Shown: one piece after another, positions 23,910-32,199 of the stretch
Position numbering within the stretch: position 1 is the stretch's first letter
How the letters are laid out: the number at the start of each line of letters is the position of its first letter
Origin: an uncultured Sphingomonas sp.
GTDB lineage: Bacteria > Pseudomonadota > Alphaproteobacteria > Sphingomonadales > Sphingomonadaceae
Direction: 5' to 3'
Assembly: GCA_913775795.1 (NCBI GenBank)
Contig: CAJYLT010000029.1
Coordinates: 1-32,549 of the forward strand
Length of the DNA stretch: 32,549 bases
The notes under the pieces: generated by a model
Seen by the model: the letters and a program-made list of their open reading frames with translations, nothing else
What the model was told of the DNA's origin: nothing
Database searches by the model: none
Position numbers and translations under genes: made by a program

Positions 23910-24530
23910 TTAAAGCACCGTTGCGGCGAGCCCGTCGAGGATGAACTGCGTGGCGAGCGCCGCAAGCAGCACGCCGAGCAGCCGGGTGATGACCGCTTCG
24001 ATCCGGGTGCCGAGCAGCCGCATCATCGGCCCGGCGGCGATCAGCGCGGCGAGCGTGACGAGCAGGATCGTGAACAATGCCGCCAGCACGACGAGCGAGG
24101 CCGCAAGCCCCTGCGTCCGGCTCATCATCAGCATCACCGACGCGATCGAGCCGGGGCCGGCGATCATCGGCATCGCCATCGGGAAGGCGGCAACATCCTC
24201 AACCTCGGGCGTCTCGATGATCTTCTGCGCCCGGTCCTCGCGCCGCTGGGTGCGCTTCTCGAACACCATTTCGAGCGCGATCAGGAACAGCATGATGCCG
24301 CCGGCGATCTTGAACGCGTCGAGGCTGACGTGGAGCGAGCGCAGCAGATCCTCGCCGAACAGCGCAAAGCCGATCAGGATACCGCCCGCGATCAGCACCG
24401 CGCGGATCGCCATCGACCGGCGCTGCACCGGCGTCGCGCCCGTCGTCAGCCCGGCATAGATCGGCGCGCAGCCCGGCGGGTCGATGATGACGAAGAAGGT
24501 GGCGAGCGCCGAGATGTAGAGTTCGAGCAT
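23910..24530 (-). CDS. MarC-family integral membrane protein
   Basis: A 206-residue protein with about six transmembrane helices. It begins [20 protein letters not shown], then has KIAGGIMLFLIALEMVF, FPMAMPMIAGPGSIASVML and LLGVLLAALATQFILDGL. These are the MarC/UPF0056 (YhgN-like) marks, with the doubled proline and glycine motifs in helices 1 and 4. Function is unsettled; earlier ties to multidrug resistance in E. coli are not well supported. Its ATG overlaps the stop of folD by one base (TGATG), so it is coupled to it. It precedes the glycosyltransferase in the same direction. Confidence 0.88.
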   Translation of the reverse strand: MLELYISALATFFVIIDPPGCAPIYAGLTTGATPVQRRSMAIRAVLIAGGILIGFALFGEDLLRSLHVSLDAFKIAGGIMLFLIALEMVFEKRTQRREDRAQKIIETPEVEDVAAFPMAMPMIAGPGSIASVMLMMSRTQGLAASLVVLAALFTILLVTLAALIAAGPMMRLLGTRIEAVITRLLGVLLAALATQFILDGLAATVL

Positions 24531-25405
24531 CAGATCGCGTCGGCCGCCAGCGCGATCCCCTCGCGCCAGTGCGCGGCGACGAGCGTGTTGCGCAGGAGGC
24601 AGGCGATCGTCATCGGCCCCACCCCGCCCGGCACCGGCGTGATCGCCCCCGCGATCGAGGCTGCGCTCTCGAACTCGACGTCGCCGACAAGGCCGTCTGC
24701 GGTGCGGTTGATGCCGACGTCGATCACCGTCGCGCCGGGCTTCAGCCATTCGCCGCGCACGAAGCCGGGACGGCCGACCGCGGCGACGACGATATCGGCG
24801 TGTGCCAAGTGATACGGCAGATTCTTCGTGCGCGAATGTGCGATCGTGACGGTACAGTCGGCGGCGGTCAGCAGTGCGGCCATCGGCTTGCCGACGATGT
24901 TCGACCGGCCGATCACCACCGCGTTCAGCCCCGACAGCTCGCCCAACTGCCTCTTGAGCAGCATCAGGCAGCCATAGGGCGTGCAGGGCACGAAGCCGCC
25001 CAGCCCCGTCGCCAGCCGGCCGGCATTGACGGGGTGAAAGCCGTCCACGTCCTTGTCCGGGTCGATCCGCGTCAGCACCGCCTGGGCATCGAGGCCCTCG
25101 GGCAGCGGCAATTGCACGAGGATGCCGTCGACCGCCGGATCGGCATTGAGCCGGTCGACCAGCGCGATCAGATCGTCCTGGTCGGTGTCGGCGGGCAGGC
25201 GATGCTCGAAGCTTTCCATGCCCGCGGCGACCGTCGCCTTGCCCTTCGACCGGACATAGACGGAGGAGGCGGGATCCTCCCCCACCAGCACCACGGCAAG
25301 GCCGGGCTTGCGCCCCGTGTCAGCGGCGAACGCCGACGCGAGTTCGGCGACTTGGCCGCGCAGCCGCTCGGCCGCCTTCTTTCCGTCGATCAGTTCGGCT
25401 GTCAT
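24530..25405 (-). CDS. folD: methylene-THF dehydrogenase / methenyl-THF cyclohydrolase
   Basis: A 291-residue bifunctional cytoplasmic enzyme of one-carbon metabolism: it oxidises 5,10-methylene-THF with NADP+ and hydrolyses methenyl-THF. Catalytic features are YVRSKGKA (Tyr and Lys), [34 protein letters not shown], the Rossmann loop [17 protein letters not shown] and the end [24 protein letters not shown] lies six bases before the ATG. It sits between the YggT gene (45 bases upstream) and marC. A second folate gene, the cyclo-ligase, is elsewhere in the window. Confidence 0.96.
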   Translation of the reverse strand: MTAELIDGKKAAERLRGQVAELASAFAADTGRKPGLAVVLVGEDPASSVYVRSKGKATVAAGMESFEHRLPADTDQDDLIALVDRLNADPAVDGILVQLPLPEGLDAQAVLTRIDPDKDVDGFHPVNAGRLATGLGGFVPCTPYGCLMLLKRQLGELSGLNAVVIGRSNIVGKPMAALLTAADCTVTIAHSRTKNLPYHLAHADIVVAAVGRPGFVRGEWLKPGATVIDVGINRTADGLVGDVEFESAASIAGAITPVPGGVGPMTIACLLRNTLVAAHWREGIALAADAI

Positions 25406-25450
25406 GCGCGCTCCCCTAGCCCCTCAGGCGCCGCGCCGCCACCCCGCCGG

Positions 25451-25759
25451 TCAGAGCGGAACGGCGCCGCCCGATGCGATGTTCGCCGCCAGCCCGGCGA
25501 GCACGCGGTCGAGGATCAGCACGGCCACGAACACCACCATCGGCGACAGGTCGAGGGCGCCGAAATCGGGCAGGATCCGCCGGATCGGCCGATACAGCGG
25601 CTCGGTCAGGGTGTTGAGGCCGTTCCAGACCGAGCGCACGAAATCGTTCGACGTGTTGATGACGTTGAACGCGATCAGCCAGGACAGCACGATCTGGACG
25701 ATCAGGATCCACCACAGGACGCTCAAAAGAATGCGAGCGATGTCGATCAGGGTGAGCAA
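25451..25759 (-). CDS. YggT-family membrane protein
   Basis: A 102-residue protein with two transmembrane pairs of the YggT type: an N-terminal helix (IDIARILLSVLWWILIVQI), the family segment NGLNTLTEPLYRPIRRILPDFG, and a C-terminal helix (SPMVVFVAVLILDRVLA). The start is a TTG at 25759, chosen because GGAGG lies five bases upstream; a TTG at 25774 would place that site inside the gene. Members are linked to osmotic stress and cation balance in E. coli and to cell-division-related SepF clusters in others. The DUF167 gene often found between YggT and folD in relatives is absent. Confidence 0.87.
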   Translation of the reverse strand: MLTLIDIARILLSVLWWILIVQIVLSWLIAFNVINTSNDFVRSVWNGLNTLTEPLYRPIRRILPDFGALDLSPMVVFVAVLILDRVLAGLAANIASGGAVPL

Positions 25760-25828
25760 ACAATCCTCCAGCAAAGCGGTAAGGCCGCATATCGGAAGTC
25801 GCGCCCCCGCGACAAGGGCGTGCGGCGG

Positions 25829-26590
25829 TCAGATGCCGGCATACCATTCGTAACCGGCGATATCCTCCCACAGCCCGCCCTTGCCGCCATACAGCGGCTT
25901 GAGGTCGGCGACCGCCTCGATCCGCTCGACATATTTTGCCTGCTTATAGCCCAGCTGCCGCTCGACGCGCAGGCGGACGGGCGCGCCGTGCCCGACATCG
26001 AGGCGGCGGTCGTTGAGCCCGAGCGCCAGGATGGTCTGCGGGTGAAAGCCGTCAATCAGGTCGATCGATTCGTAATAGGGGCGCCCGCCCGCGTATCGAT
26101 CCGCACAGTGGAAGACGAGGTAGCGCGCGCTGGTCTTCAGCCCCGCGGCGTCGAGCAGCGTGGCGAGCCGCGGTCCCTGCCACTTGCCGATCGCGCTCCA
26201 CCCCTCGACACAATCGTGCCGGGTGATCTGCGCGCGCTGCGGCATCGACAGGAGTTGTGCGACGCTGAATGCCTGTGGCCGGGCGACCAGCCCGTCGACG
26301 CGCACGCGCCAATCGGCGAAGCCGGCGGCGGCGTGGGCGGCATAGTCGGGCGTGCCGGGATCGCGGGTACCGTTGGTGCGGAACACCGGCGACATCTGGT
26401 CGGGCCGGAACTCGCGCGCGAGGGCGTTGCGGTCGGTCAGCGCGCGTTGCGTCCACTGGTTCCAGTCGGCACCCTTGAAGATGAGGCTACGGACATGCTC
26501 GTTCTGCCCCGCCGCATCACAGCCGGCGAGCAGGCTGCTAGCACCGGCGGCGAGACCGCCGATCAGCGTGCGGCGCGTGAGCAGGCTCAT
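25829..26590 (-). CDS. Tat-exported molybdopterin oxidoreductase, sulfite oxidase fold
   Basis: A 253-residue protein. The signal has twin arginines at 6-7 (LLTRRTLIGG) and a lipobox LAGC at 21-24, so it is probably a Tat-exported lipoprotein. The catalytic domain (about 60-250) has the SUOX pattern: DWRVRVDGLV, then TRHDCVEGWSAIGKWQG with Cys127 as the Mo ligand, and HGAPVRLRVERQLGYKQAKYVERIE near the end. MsrP and sulfite dehydrogenases share this fold; the substrate here is not known. Its start overlaps the stop of the cytochrome b gene by four bases (ATGA), so the pair probably forms a quinone-linked redox system. Confidence 0.87.
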   Translation of the reverse strand: MSLLTRRTLIGGLAAGASSLLAGCDAAGQNEHVRSLIFKGADWNQWTQRALTDRNALAREFRPDQMSPVFRTNGTRDPGTPDYAAHAAAGFADWRVRVDGLVARPQAFSVAQLLSMPQRAQITRHDCVEGWSAIGKWQGPRLATLLDAAGLKTSARYLVFHCADRYAGGRPYYESIDLIDGFHPQTILALGLNDRRLDVGHGAPVRLRVERQLGYKQAKYVERIEAVADLKPLYGGKGGLWEDIAGYEWYAGI

Positions 26591-27300
26591 GCCGCGTCCT
26601 CCGCCGACACGCGCCAGCGCCCGGTAATCATCGACCGCACCTCGTTGACCGGCCCGGCGAGGATGACGAGCGCGAGGTGGACGACGATGAAGAGTGCCAG
26701 CGCCATCGCCGCGATGAAATGGATCGAGCGCGCCGACTGGCGCCCGCCGAACAGGTCGAGCAACCACGGCGCCGCCGCGTTGATCCCCGGCGACATGGTG
26801 AGGCCGGTGGCGATGACGAGCGGGATCGCGAGGAAGATCACCCCGACATAGCTCAGCTTCTGAAGCGTGTTGAACGACCCCGGCGCCTTGGGATCGTGGA
26901 AGCGCAGCGCCAGATGCTCGCGCACGTCATGCGCCAGATGCGCGGGTGCGAGCTCGGCACGGCGCAGGCGAAGATCGCGCTGGAAATGCCGGTTGAGCAG
27001 GCTTGCGACCATGAAGAAGAGTAGGCCGAACCCCAGCACCAGCGCGAACGTCAGGTGCCAGCGCCGCGCGAGCGCGAGGTTGTAGGTCGACGGGATCGTC
27101 AGCCAGCCGGGCACGCGCCCGCCCTCGAACACATAGGCCACCTTGAACCAGGGCTGGTCGAAGTTCGCACCGTACTGGCCCCAATAGAGATTGGGATGCG
27201 CGTTGAGGATCATCAGCCCCGAGCCGAGCAGGACGAAAATCGTCAGCGCGTTGATCCAGTGCCACAGCCGCGTGGCGAGCTTGTGCTTGGCGATCCACAT
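26587..27300 (-). CDS. membrane cytochrome b (b561-type) partner of the Mo enzyme
   Basis: A 237-residue integral membrane protein with about five hydrophobic segments. Candidate haem-ligand histidines are in KLATRLWHWINAL (first helix), RRWHLTFALVLGFG and SARSIHFIAAMALALFIVVHLAL (last helix), the pattern of two haems b between helices in cytochrome b561/Ni-hydrogenase-like proteins. It would pass electrons between the quinone pool and the periplasmic molybdoenzyme coded just downstream. Its own start is nine bases after the TauE gene. The family is broad; MsrQ is an analogue by role but not clearly by sequence. Confidence 0.85.
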   Translation of the reverse strand: MWIAKHKLATRLWHWINALTIFVLLGSGLMILNAHPNLYWGQYGANFDQPWFKVAYVFEGGRVPGWLTIPSTYNLALARRWHLTFALVLGFGLLFFMVASLLNRHFQRDLRLRRAELAPAHLAHDVREHLALRFHDPKAPGSFNTLQKLSYVGVIFLAIPLVIATGLTMSPGINAAAPWLLDLFGGRQSARSIHFIAAMALALFIVVHLALVILAGPVNEVRSMITGRWRVSAEDAA

Positions 27301-27309
27301 GGGCTCATC

Positions 27310-28068
27310 CTACCCGTAAGCGCGCACGAAGAACACGGCCGTCGTGACGGTGGTGACGATCAGCGTCCATCCGCGTACCAGCCCCGGCGACAATCGCTTG
27401 CCCAGATGCGCGCCCGCCCAGCCGCCGACCAGCGCACCCGCCAGCATCGGCACGCACGCGTCCCAGCGGACCATGCCGAAGGTGACGAAGACCACCGCCG
27501 CCGCGGCATTCGCCATCGCCAGCATCAGCGTGCGCGGCGCCATCAGCCGGTGCGGCGGCTCTCCCGCGAGCAGCCCCCAGGTCGCGGTCAGCATCAGCCC
27601 GACGCCGCCGCCGAAATAGCCGCCATAGACGCCGAGCAGCACCTGAGCCGCAACCAGCGCACGCGGGCCGGGCGCGGCATGGCGCTGCAAAGCCTCAGCC
27701 GCGCGCTTACCGAACGCAATGGCGATCGTCGCGAGGAGGAGCAGCCACGGGATGACGATGTCGAACACCCGGCTGGGCGTAACGACGAGGAGCAGGCTCC
27801 CGGCAAGGCCCGCCATGAAGGTGATGCCCGCGAGCGTGCGCACCCCCACCCCGCCGATCGGGCCGAGCCCGCGGCGATAGGTCCAGGCGCTGGCGATCGC
27901 CCCCGGCTGCAACGCGACGTTCGAGCTGGCGTTGGCGATCGGGCTCGGCAGGCCGATCGCGATCAGCGCGGGCATCGTCGCGAACGTGCCCCCGCCGGCC
28001 AGCGCATTCATCGCGCCGCCCAGCATCCCGGCAGCGGCGGCAAGCGCGATCGTGGCGGGGTCGAGCAT
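27310..28068 (-). CDS. sulfite exporter TauE/SafE family protein
   Basis: A 252-residue membrane protein with about seven to eight helices and the two-copy glycine-rich family motif: GGGTFATMPALIAIGLPSP near 32-50, and GVYGGYFGGGVGLML in the second half. Members move sulfite, sulfonates or other small sulfur anions, or taurine products, across the inner membrane. GAAAGGGG lies before the ATG at 28068; a longer frame upstream is open but has no family similarity. A small hairpin (CTTGCT-TCGCG-AGCAAG at 28105-28121) lies in the leader. First gene of the operon with cytochrome b and molybdoenzyme, which supports sulfur-anion handling. Confidence 0.82.
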   Translation of the reverse strand: MLDPATIALAAAAGMLGGAMNALAGGGTFATMPALIAIGLPSPIANASSNVALQPGAIASAWTYRRGLGPIGGVGVRTLAGITFMAGLAGSLLLVVTPSRVFDIVIPWLLLLATIAIAFGKRAAEALQRHAAPGPRALVAAQVLLGVYGGYFGGGVGLMLTATWGLLAGEPPHRLMAPRTLMLAMANAAAAVVFVTFGMVRWDACVPMLAGALVGGWAGAHLGKRLSPGLVRGWTLIVTTVTTAVFFVRAYG

Positions 28069-28216
28069 GACGCCCCTTTCGCGGGCCGGGCGGCGGCTGT
28101 CCAGCTTGCTTCGCGAGCAAGTCGGGCGTCGGTGCAAGCGCGGCGCGAATCGCGAGGACGATCCGAACGGTGCCCGCTAGAATGAATACCCGGTCCGCCG
28201 GATACAGTCCGCGCGA

Positions 28217-28516
28217 TCAGCGATACGGTTCACAAGCGATGCCGTCATGGTCGCCATCCATGTCGGTGCGGTATCCGGGTTCGCCCCTGTAGATCGGTGC
28301 GGAGCCTGCTTTGCGGGCATCGTCGCACCCGCCCCAAGTATCCCCGATTTGAGGCTCGCGCTGACGGGCAAAGCCGGTCATGACCGCGACCCTGCCGGCC
28401 TGCCGGACCAGCGCGGATCGCCCCACCGGCACGATCGCCAACGACCCGACACCGACGACCGTACCCAGCAGGATTGCCGCAACGACGACGGGGACCGGGC
28501 GAAGATTCTGAACCAT
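28217..28516 (-). CDS. excalibur calcium-binding domain protein
   Basis: A 99-residue protein with an N-terminal membrane anchor or signal (PVVVAAILLGTVVGVGSLAIV, about 8-29) and a C-terminal excalibur domain: CDDARKAGSAPIYRGEPGY leading to D85-x-D-x-D-x-D-G-x-x-C95-E96. Cys64 and Cys95 probably form a disulfide and the aspartates bind calcium. Such domains occur in secreted nucleases and small periplasmic or surface proteins. No enzyme domain is attached here, so it may be a stand-alone binding module. The ribosome site is weak. It lies alone between the TauE and secreted-protein genes. Confidence 0.85.
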   Translation of the reverse strand: MVQNLRPVPVVVAAILLGTVVGVGSLAIVPVGRSALVRQAGRVAVMTGFARQREPQIGDTWGGCDDARKAGSAPIYRGEPGYRTDMDGDHDGIACEPYR

Positions 28517-28573
28517 GCCGCCAACGATGCAGCGGCCGGGTAAAGGACAGGTTGCGAACCAGAGACTTACGGC

Positions 28574-29053
28574 TCAACGCAGCCGCTTGTAGTGGAACAT
28601 GCGCACGAACGGCGCGCCGTCGCCGTTCACCGATCCCGCCGTCTCGGTCATCGTGCGGCCGTCCGCGGCAACGTGGTACACCCGGACTGAGCCCAGCGTC
28701 CGGTTCTTGGCAAGGCTCATGACCAATGTGTCGAGCGTGGGCGACAGGAAGGCGGCGCTGTCGGCCTCGCTCGTGTCGGCGGTGCCGGGCGCCGCCGATC
28801 CGTCGCGTACGTAATCGACGACCATGTGGCGCACGCTGTCGTCGGGGGCGGTCACATCGACCACCGTCCGCCACTTCGCCCCGTCGATCGCCTCGAAGCG
28901 ATAGGTGACACGCTTGGGCGCCGGGCCATAGGTCGAGGGCATCCGCGACAGGTCGAGTTCCCAGGTGCCGAGGAACGGCGACGCACGCTCGGGTGCCGGC
29001 GCGGCGGCGGTGAGCGCGACGAGCGAAAGGGCGAGAAGCGGACGATGCAGCAT
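28574..29053 (-). CDS. secreted protein of unknown function
   Basis: A 159-residue protein with a signal peptide (MLHRPLLALSLVALTAAA, cut probably after AAA) and a mature part beginning APAPERASPFLGTWELDLSRM. The FxGTWELDxSR motif and alternating strands recall small lipocalin-like or beta-barrel periplasmic proteins, but I cannot name a family. The second half VKxx-type pattern ends MFHYKRLR. AAAGG lies eight bases before the ATG. A clear promoter with a palindrome in its spacer precedes it. It is probably regulated by a repressor bound at that palindrome. Confidence 0.7.
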   Translation of the reverse strand: MLHRPLLALSLVALTAAAPAPERASPFLGTWELDLSRMPSTYGPAPKRVTYRFEAIDGAKWRTVVDVTAPDDSVRHMVVDYVRDGSAAPGTADTSEADSAAFLSPTLDTLVMSLAKNRTLGSVRVYHVAADGRTMTETAGSVNGDGAPFVRMFHYKRLR

Positions 29054-29096
29054 GACGACGACCTTTCGTGGCACGGGCCAGCCGCCCGCCGTCGTC

Positions 29097-29126
29097 AATA
29101 TCAACATATGTAGATTTAAGAGTCAA
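29097..29126 (-). promoter_or_regulatory. promoter with embedded palindromic operator
   Basis: Reverse-strand TTGACT at 29126-29121 and GATATT at 29102-29097, 18 bases apart, match sigma-70 at five and four positions. Between them lies the palindrome ATC-n-ACATATGT-n-GAT at 29100-29115, a good repressor site, in an AT-rich island of this GC-rich DNA. The start would be near 29090, about 37 bases before the secreted-protein gene. Confidence 0.6.
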
Positions 29127-29211
29127 TCGCGCGGGAACGGTCCGTCGTGCCCGATGCGGGAACGAGCGGCATGCCCGTTCGCTTCTGGCGCGGACGATGA
29201 AGGGATCGACG

Positions 29212-29406
29212 ATGAACGACGCACTGGATCAGGCTCGTATCCGCCTTCAGGCATTCCGCGGCGATGCCCCGCCCGAGCGGGTGCTGGACAGCGAAAGCGG
29301 GCTAACCGCGGGCGATATCGATCACCTCCTCGCCGCGTGCCGCGCGCCGACCGACCTGGAGCCGGGCGGCAGCCTCGACCTCGACGATCTGAGCGGGAAT
29401 GCTTGA
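29212..29406 (+). CDS. 64-residue acidic protein, unknown function
   Basis: A short protein beginning MNDALDQARIRLQAFRG and continuing through GLTAGDIDHLLAACRAP to an acidic tail (LDLDDLSGNA). No domain, signal or membrane segment is seen. The likely start is the ATG at 29212, since AAGGGA lies about seven bases upstream; an earlier in-frame ATG at 29197 has no such site. It is divergent from the secreted-protein gene across about 158 bases and ends a few bases before a palindromic repeat. Codon use fits neighbouring genes, so it is probably real. Confidence 0.6.
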   Translation: MNDALDQARIRLQAFRGDAPPERVLDSESGLTAGDIDHLLAACRAPTDLEPGGSLDLDDLSGNA

Positions 29407-29412
29407 GACCAC

Positions 29413-29503
29413 GTCATCCCGGACTCGATCCGGGATCCCGCTACTTCCTTCTTATGACCGCCTCAAAAGAAGAAGCGGGCCCCCGGATCAAGTCCGGGGT
29501 GAC
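29413..29503. repeat. REP-like palindrome with ATCCCGGA arms
   Basis: Left arm about 29413-29450 and right arm about 29468-29503 are imperfect inverted copies (GTCATCCCGGACTCGATCCGGG against CCCCGGATCAAGTCCGGGGTGAC). Each arm folds on itself, ATCCCGGA against TCCGGGAT. This TCATCCCGGACTTGATCCGGG type is common between alphaproteobacterial genes. It lies where the 64-residue gene and rlmN converge. Confidence 0.85.
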
Positions 29504-29529
29504 GGATATTGGGGCGCGGGTCGCTAAAC

Positions 29530-30738
29530 TTAGCCCAGCGCCGCCTGCTTCTCGGCTGCCAGCCGGTCGAGCTCGGCGCGGCTCTTCTTCTCCGCCGCGG
29601 TCTTGAGCTGTCCGCAGGCCGCGTCGATGTCGCGCCCCCGCGGGGTGCGCACCGGCGCCGAAATGCCGCCCTCGAACACGATGTTCGAGAAAGAGCGGAT
29701 CCGCTCCGGCGTCGAGCACTCGTAATCCGCGCCCGGCCAGGGGTTGAACGGAATAAGGTTCACCTTGGCCGGCAGCTTGTAGTGCCGCAGCAGCCGGACG
29801 AGCTCGCGCGCATCGGCGTCGCTGTCGTTCTTGTCCTTCAGCATCACATATTCGAACGTGATCCGCCGCGCGTTGTTGGCGCCGGGATAGTCGGCACACG
29901 CCTGCAACAGCTCCTCGATCCCGTACTTCTTGTTCAGCGGCACGATCTCGTCGCGCACGTCCTTGGTCACGGCATGGAGCGAGACGGCGAGGTTCACGCC
30001 GATCTCCTCGCCCGCGCGCGCCATCATCGGCACGACGCCGCTGGTCGACAGCGTGATCCGCCGCTTCGACAGCGCAAGCCCGTCGCCGTCCATCACGATC
30101 TTCAAGCCATCACGCACCGCATCGAAATTATAAAGCGGCTCGCCCATCCCCATCATGACGATGTTGGTGAGCAGCCGCCCCTCAGGGCTGGACGGCCATT
30201 CGCCGAGCGCGTCGCGCGCCAGCATGACCTGTCCGACGATCTCGCCCGCGGTCAGGTTGCGCACCAGCCGCATCGTGCCGGTGTGGCAGAAACGGCAATT
30301 GAGCGTGCAGCCCACCTGGCTCGACACGCACAAAGTCCCCCGATCGGCGTCGGGGATGAACACCATCTCGTAATCCTGCCCGTCGGGCGAGGTGAGCAGC
30401 CACTTGCGCGTGCCGTCCTCCGACACCTGGGCCTCCTTCACGTCGGGGCGGCCGACGACGAAATGCTCGGCCAGCCACGGATGCTGCGCCTTGGCGATGT
30501 CGGTCATCAGCGTGAAGTCGGTGACGCCGCGATTGTAGATCCAGTGCCAGAGCTGCTTGGCGCGCAGCTTGGCCTGCTTCGGCTCCATCCCCGCCGCCTC
30601 GAGCGCAGCGCGGATCGCGGGCTTGTCGAGCCCGACCAGATCGACGCGGCCGTCGGGCCGCTCGAAAACGGCGCGGGTCACGGGCACGGGGTCGATGTGC
30701 CCGGGAATGGGCATGGGGGCGGCCGGGGCTGTGTGCAT
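29530..30738 (-). CDS. rlmN: 23S rRNA / tRNA adenine-C2 methyltransferase RlmN
   Basis: A 402-residue radical-SAM enzyme that methylates A2503 of 23S rRNA and A37 of some tRNAs. The cluster motif C144-xxx-C148-xx-C151 (CTLNCRFC) is in place, preceded by [21 protein letters not shown] and [14 protein letters not shown] follow. The late cysteine in DIDAACGQL is the mechanistic second cysteine. TATACC on the reverse strand at 30751-30746 could be a -10 placing the start near the ATG. It is divergent from the cyclopropane synthase gene. Confidence 0.96.
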   Translation of the reverse strand: MHTAPAAPMPIPGHIDPVPVTRAVFERPDGRVDLVGLDKPAIRAALEAAGMEPKQAKLRAKQLWHWIYNRGVTDFTLMTDIAKAQHPWLAEHFVVGRPDVKEAQVSEDGTRKWLLTSPDGQDYEMVFIPDADRGTLCVSSQVGCTLNCRFCHTGTMRLVRNLTAGEIVGQVMLARDALGEWPSSPEGRLLTNIVMMGMGEPLYNFDAVRDGLKIVMDGDGLALSKRRITLSTSGVVPMMARAGEEIGVNLAVSLHAVTKDVRDEIVPLNKKYGIEELLQACADYPGANNARRITFEYVMLKDKNDSDADARELVRLLRHYKLPAKVNLIPFNPWPGADYECSTPERIRSFSNIVFEGGISAPVRTPRGRDIDAACGQLKTAAEKKSRAELDRLAAEKQAALG

Positions 30739-30877
30739 GGCGCGCGGTATAGTCGAAAACCGGCGGCGGCGCTAGGGTGGCGGACCGGCCGACAAGATCC
30801 GGCCGCCGACAGCCCGATCAAGCCACTTCTCTCAGTTCGTCATATTCTCGCCCCGCTTTGTCCGCTACCGGACGCGC

Positions 30878-32104
30878 ATGTCGCTCATCGATCGCTTCCT
30901 CCACCGCGCGATCCGTCGCGGGCAGCTCACCGTCACCTTTCCCGGCGGGCGGACCGCCACCTATGGCGCGCCCGACGCCGAGCTTGGCCACGTCGCCATC
31001 CGCTTCACCGACGGCCGTGCGCTGCGCCAGTTGCTCGCCGACCCCAGCCTCGGCGCGGCGGAGGCGTTCATGGACGGGCGCCTCGTCATCGAACGCGGCG
31101 ACATTCGCGACTTTCTCAACCTTGCCACCGCAAACAACCGCTGGGAGGCGGGGCTGGGCAATCTCGACGCCAGCCCAATGAAGCGCGCGATCGACGCCGT
31201 GCGATTCCGCATCGACCGGGTGAACATGGCGCGGCGCGCCAAGCGCAACGTCGCGCATCACTACGACCTGTCGGACCGGCTCTACGACCTCTTCCTCGAC
31301 GTCGACCGGCAATATAGCTGCGCCTATTTCACCGATACGGCCAACAGCCTCGAGCAGGCACAGGTCGACAAGAAGGCGCATATCGTTGCCAAGCTTGCGA
31401 TCGAGCCGGGGATGAAGGTGCTCGACATCGGCTGCGGCTGGGGCGGGATGGCGCTCTATATCCACCGCACCACCGGCGCCGACGTGTGCGGCATAACCCT
31501 GTCGGAGGAGCAGCTCAAGGTCGCGCGGCGCCGCGCCGAAATGGCGGGCGTAGACGGGCATGTCCGGTTCGAGCTGATCGACTATCGCCACCTCAACGGC
31601 CAGTTCGACCGCATCGTCTCGGTCGGCATGTTCGAGCATGTCGGCGCGCGCAACTTCCGCACGTACCTGTCGAAATGCCGCGACCTGCTGACGCCGACCG
31701 GCGTGATGCTGCTCCACACGATCGGGCGCGGCGACGGGCCGAACTTCACCGACAAGTTCACCGACAAATATATCTTCCCCGGCGGCTATATCCCGTCGCT
31801 GTCGGAGACGCTGGCGGCGAACGACTTCATCCGCTGGTTCGTCACCGACGTCGAGGTGCTGCGGATGCACTATGCCTATACGCTGCGCGCCTGGTACGAC
31901 CGGACGGTGGCGCAGAAGGAAGCGATCGTCGCGCTCTACGACGAGCGCTTCTATCGCATGTGGACCTTCTACCTGGCGGGCGCGATCGTCAGCTTCACCA
32001 ACGGGACGCTGGTCAACTTCCAGATCCAGTTCAGCCGCGACCGCATGACCCTGCCGCTGACGCGCGACTACATGCTGGAGGGCGAACGGGCACTGCGGGA
32101 CTGA
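30878..32104 (+). CDS. cfa: cyclopropane-fatty-acyl-phospholipid synthase family protein
   Basis: A 408-residue enzyme. The N-terminal part (about 1-115) is the variable domain; the SAM-binding Rossmann domain holds VLDIGCGWGGMALYI near 186-200, then GITLSEEQLKVARRRA, and SVGMFEHVG. Later KYIFPGGYIPSL and the end MWTFYLAGAIVSFTNGTL fit Cfa proteins. The reaction adds a methylene from SAM to cis double bonds of membrane phospholipids. A hairpin with a bulge (30779-30788 with 30799-30807) lies in the leader. Family members also include tuberculostearic or other fatty acid methyltransferases, so the product is an inference. Confidence 0.88.
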   Translation: MSLIDRFLHRAIRRGQLTVTFPGGRTATYGAPDAELGHVAIRFTDGRALRQLLADPSLGAAEAFMDGRLVIERGDIRDFLNLATANNRWEAGLGNLDASPMKRAIDAVRFRIDRVNMARRAKRNVAHHYDLSDRLYDLFLDVDRQYSCAYFTDTANSLEQAQVDKKAHIVAKLAIEPGMKVLDIGCGWGGMALYIHRTTGADVCGITLSEEQLKVARRRAEMAGVDGHVRFELIDYRHLNGQFDRIVSVGMFEHVGARNFRTYLSKCRDLLTPTGVMLLHTIGRGDGPNFTDKFTDKYIFPGGYIPSLSETLAANDFIRWFVTDVEVLRMHYAYTLRAWYDRTVAQKEAIVALYDERFYRMWTFYLAGAIVSFTNGTLVNFQIQFSRDRMTLPLTRDYMLEGERALRD

Positions 32105-32110
32105 CCGTGC

Positions 32111-32190
32111 TCCTGCGCACGCAGGAGCCCAGAGTCACGAGCGATCACGCCGGTTGCTCCGCTTGACCCTGGGTTCCGGTGTGCGCCGGA
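32111..32190. repeat. REP-like palindrome between cfa and EF-hand genes
   Basis: Left arm about 32111-32137 and right arm about 32164-32190 are imperfect inverted copies (CGCAGGAGCCCAGAGTCA against TGACCCTGGGTTCCGGTG). The left arm itself folds as TCCTGCG-CA-CGCAGGA and the right as TCCGG-x-CCGGA. The spacer is about 26 bases. The motif TGACCCTGGGTTCC is a known intergenic type in sphingomonads. Confidence 0.8.
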
Positions 32191-32199
32191 ACGCGAAGG

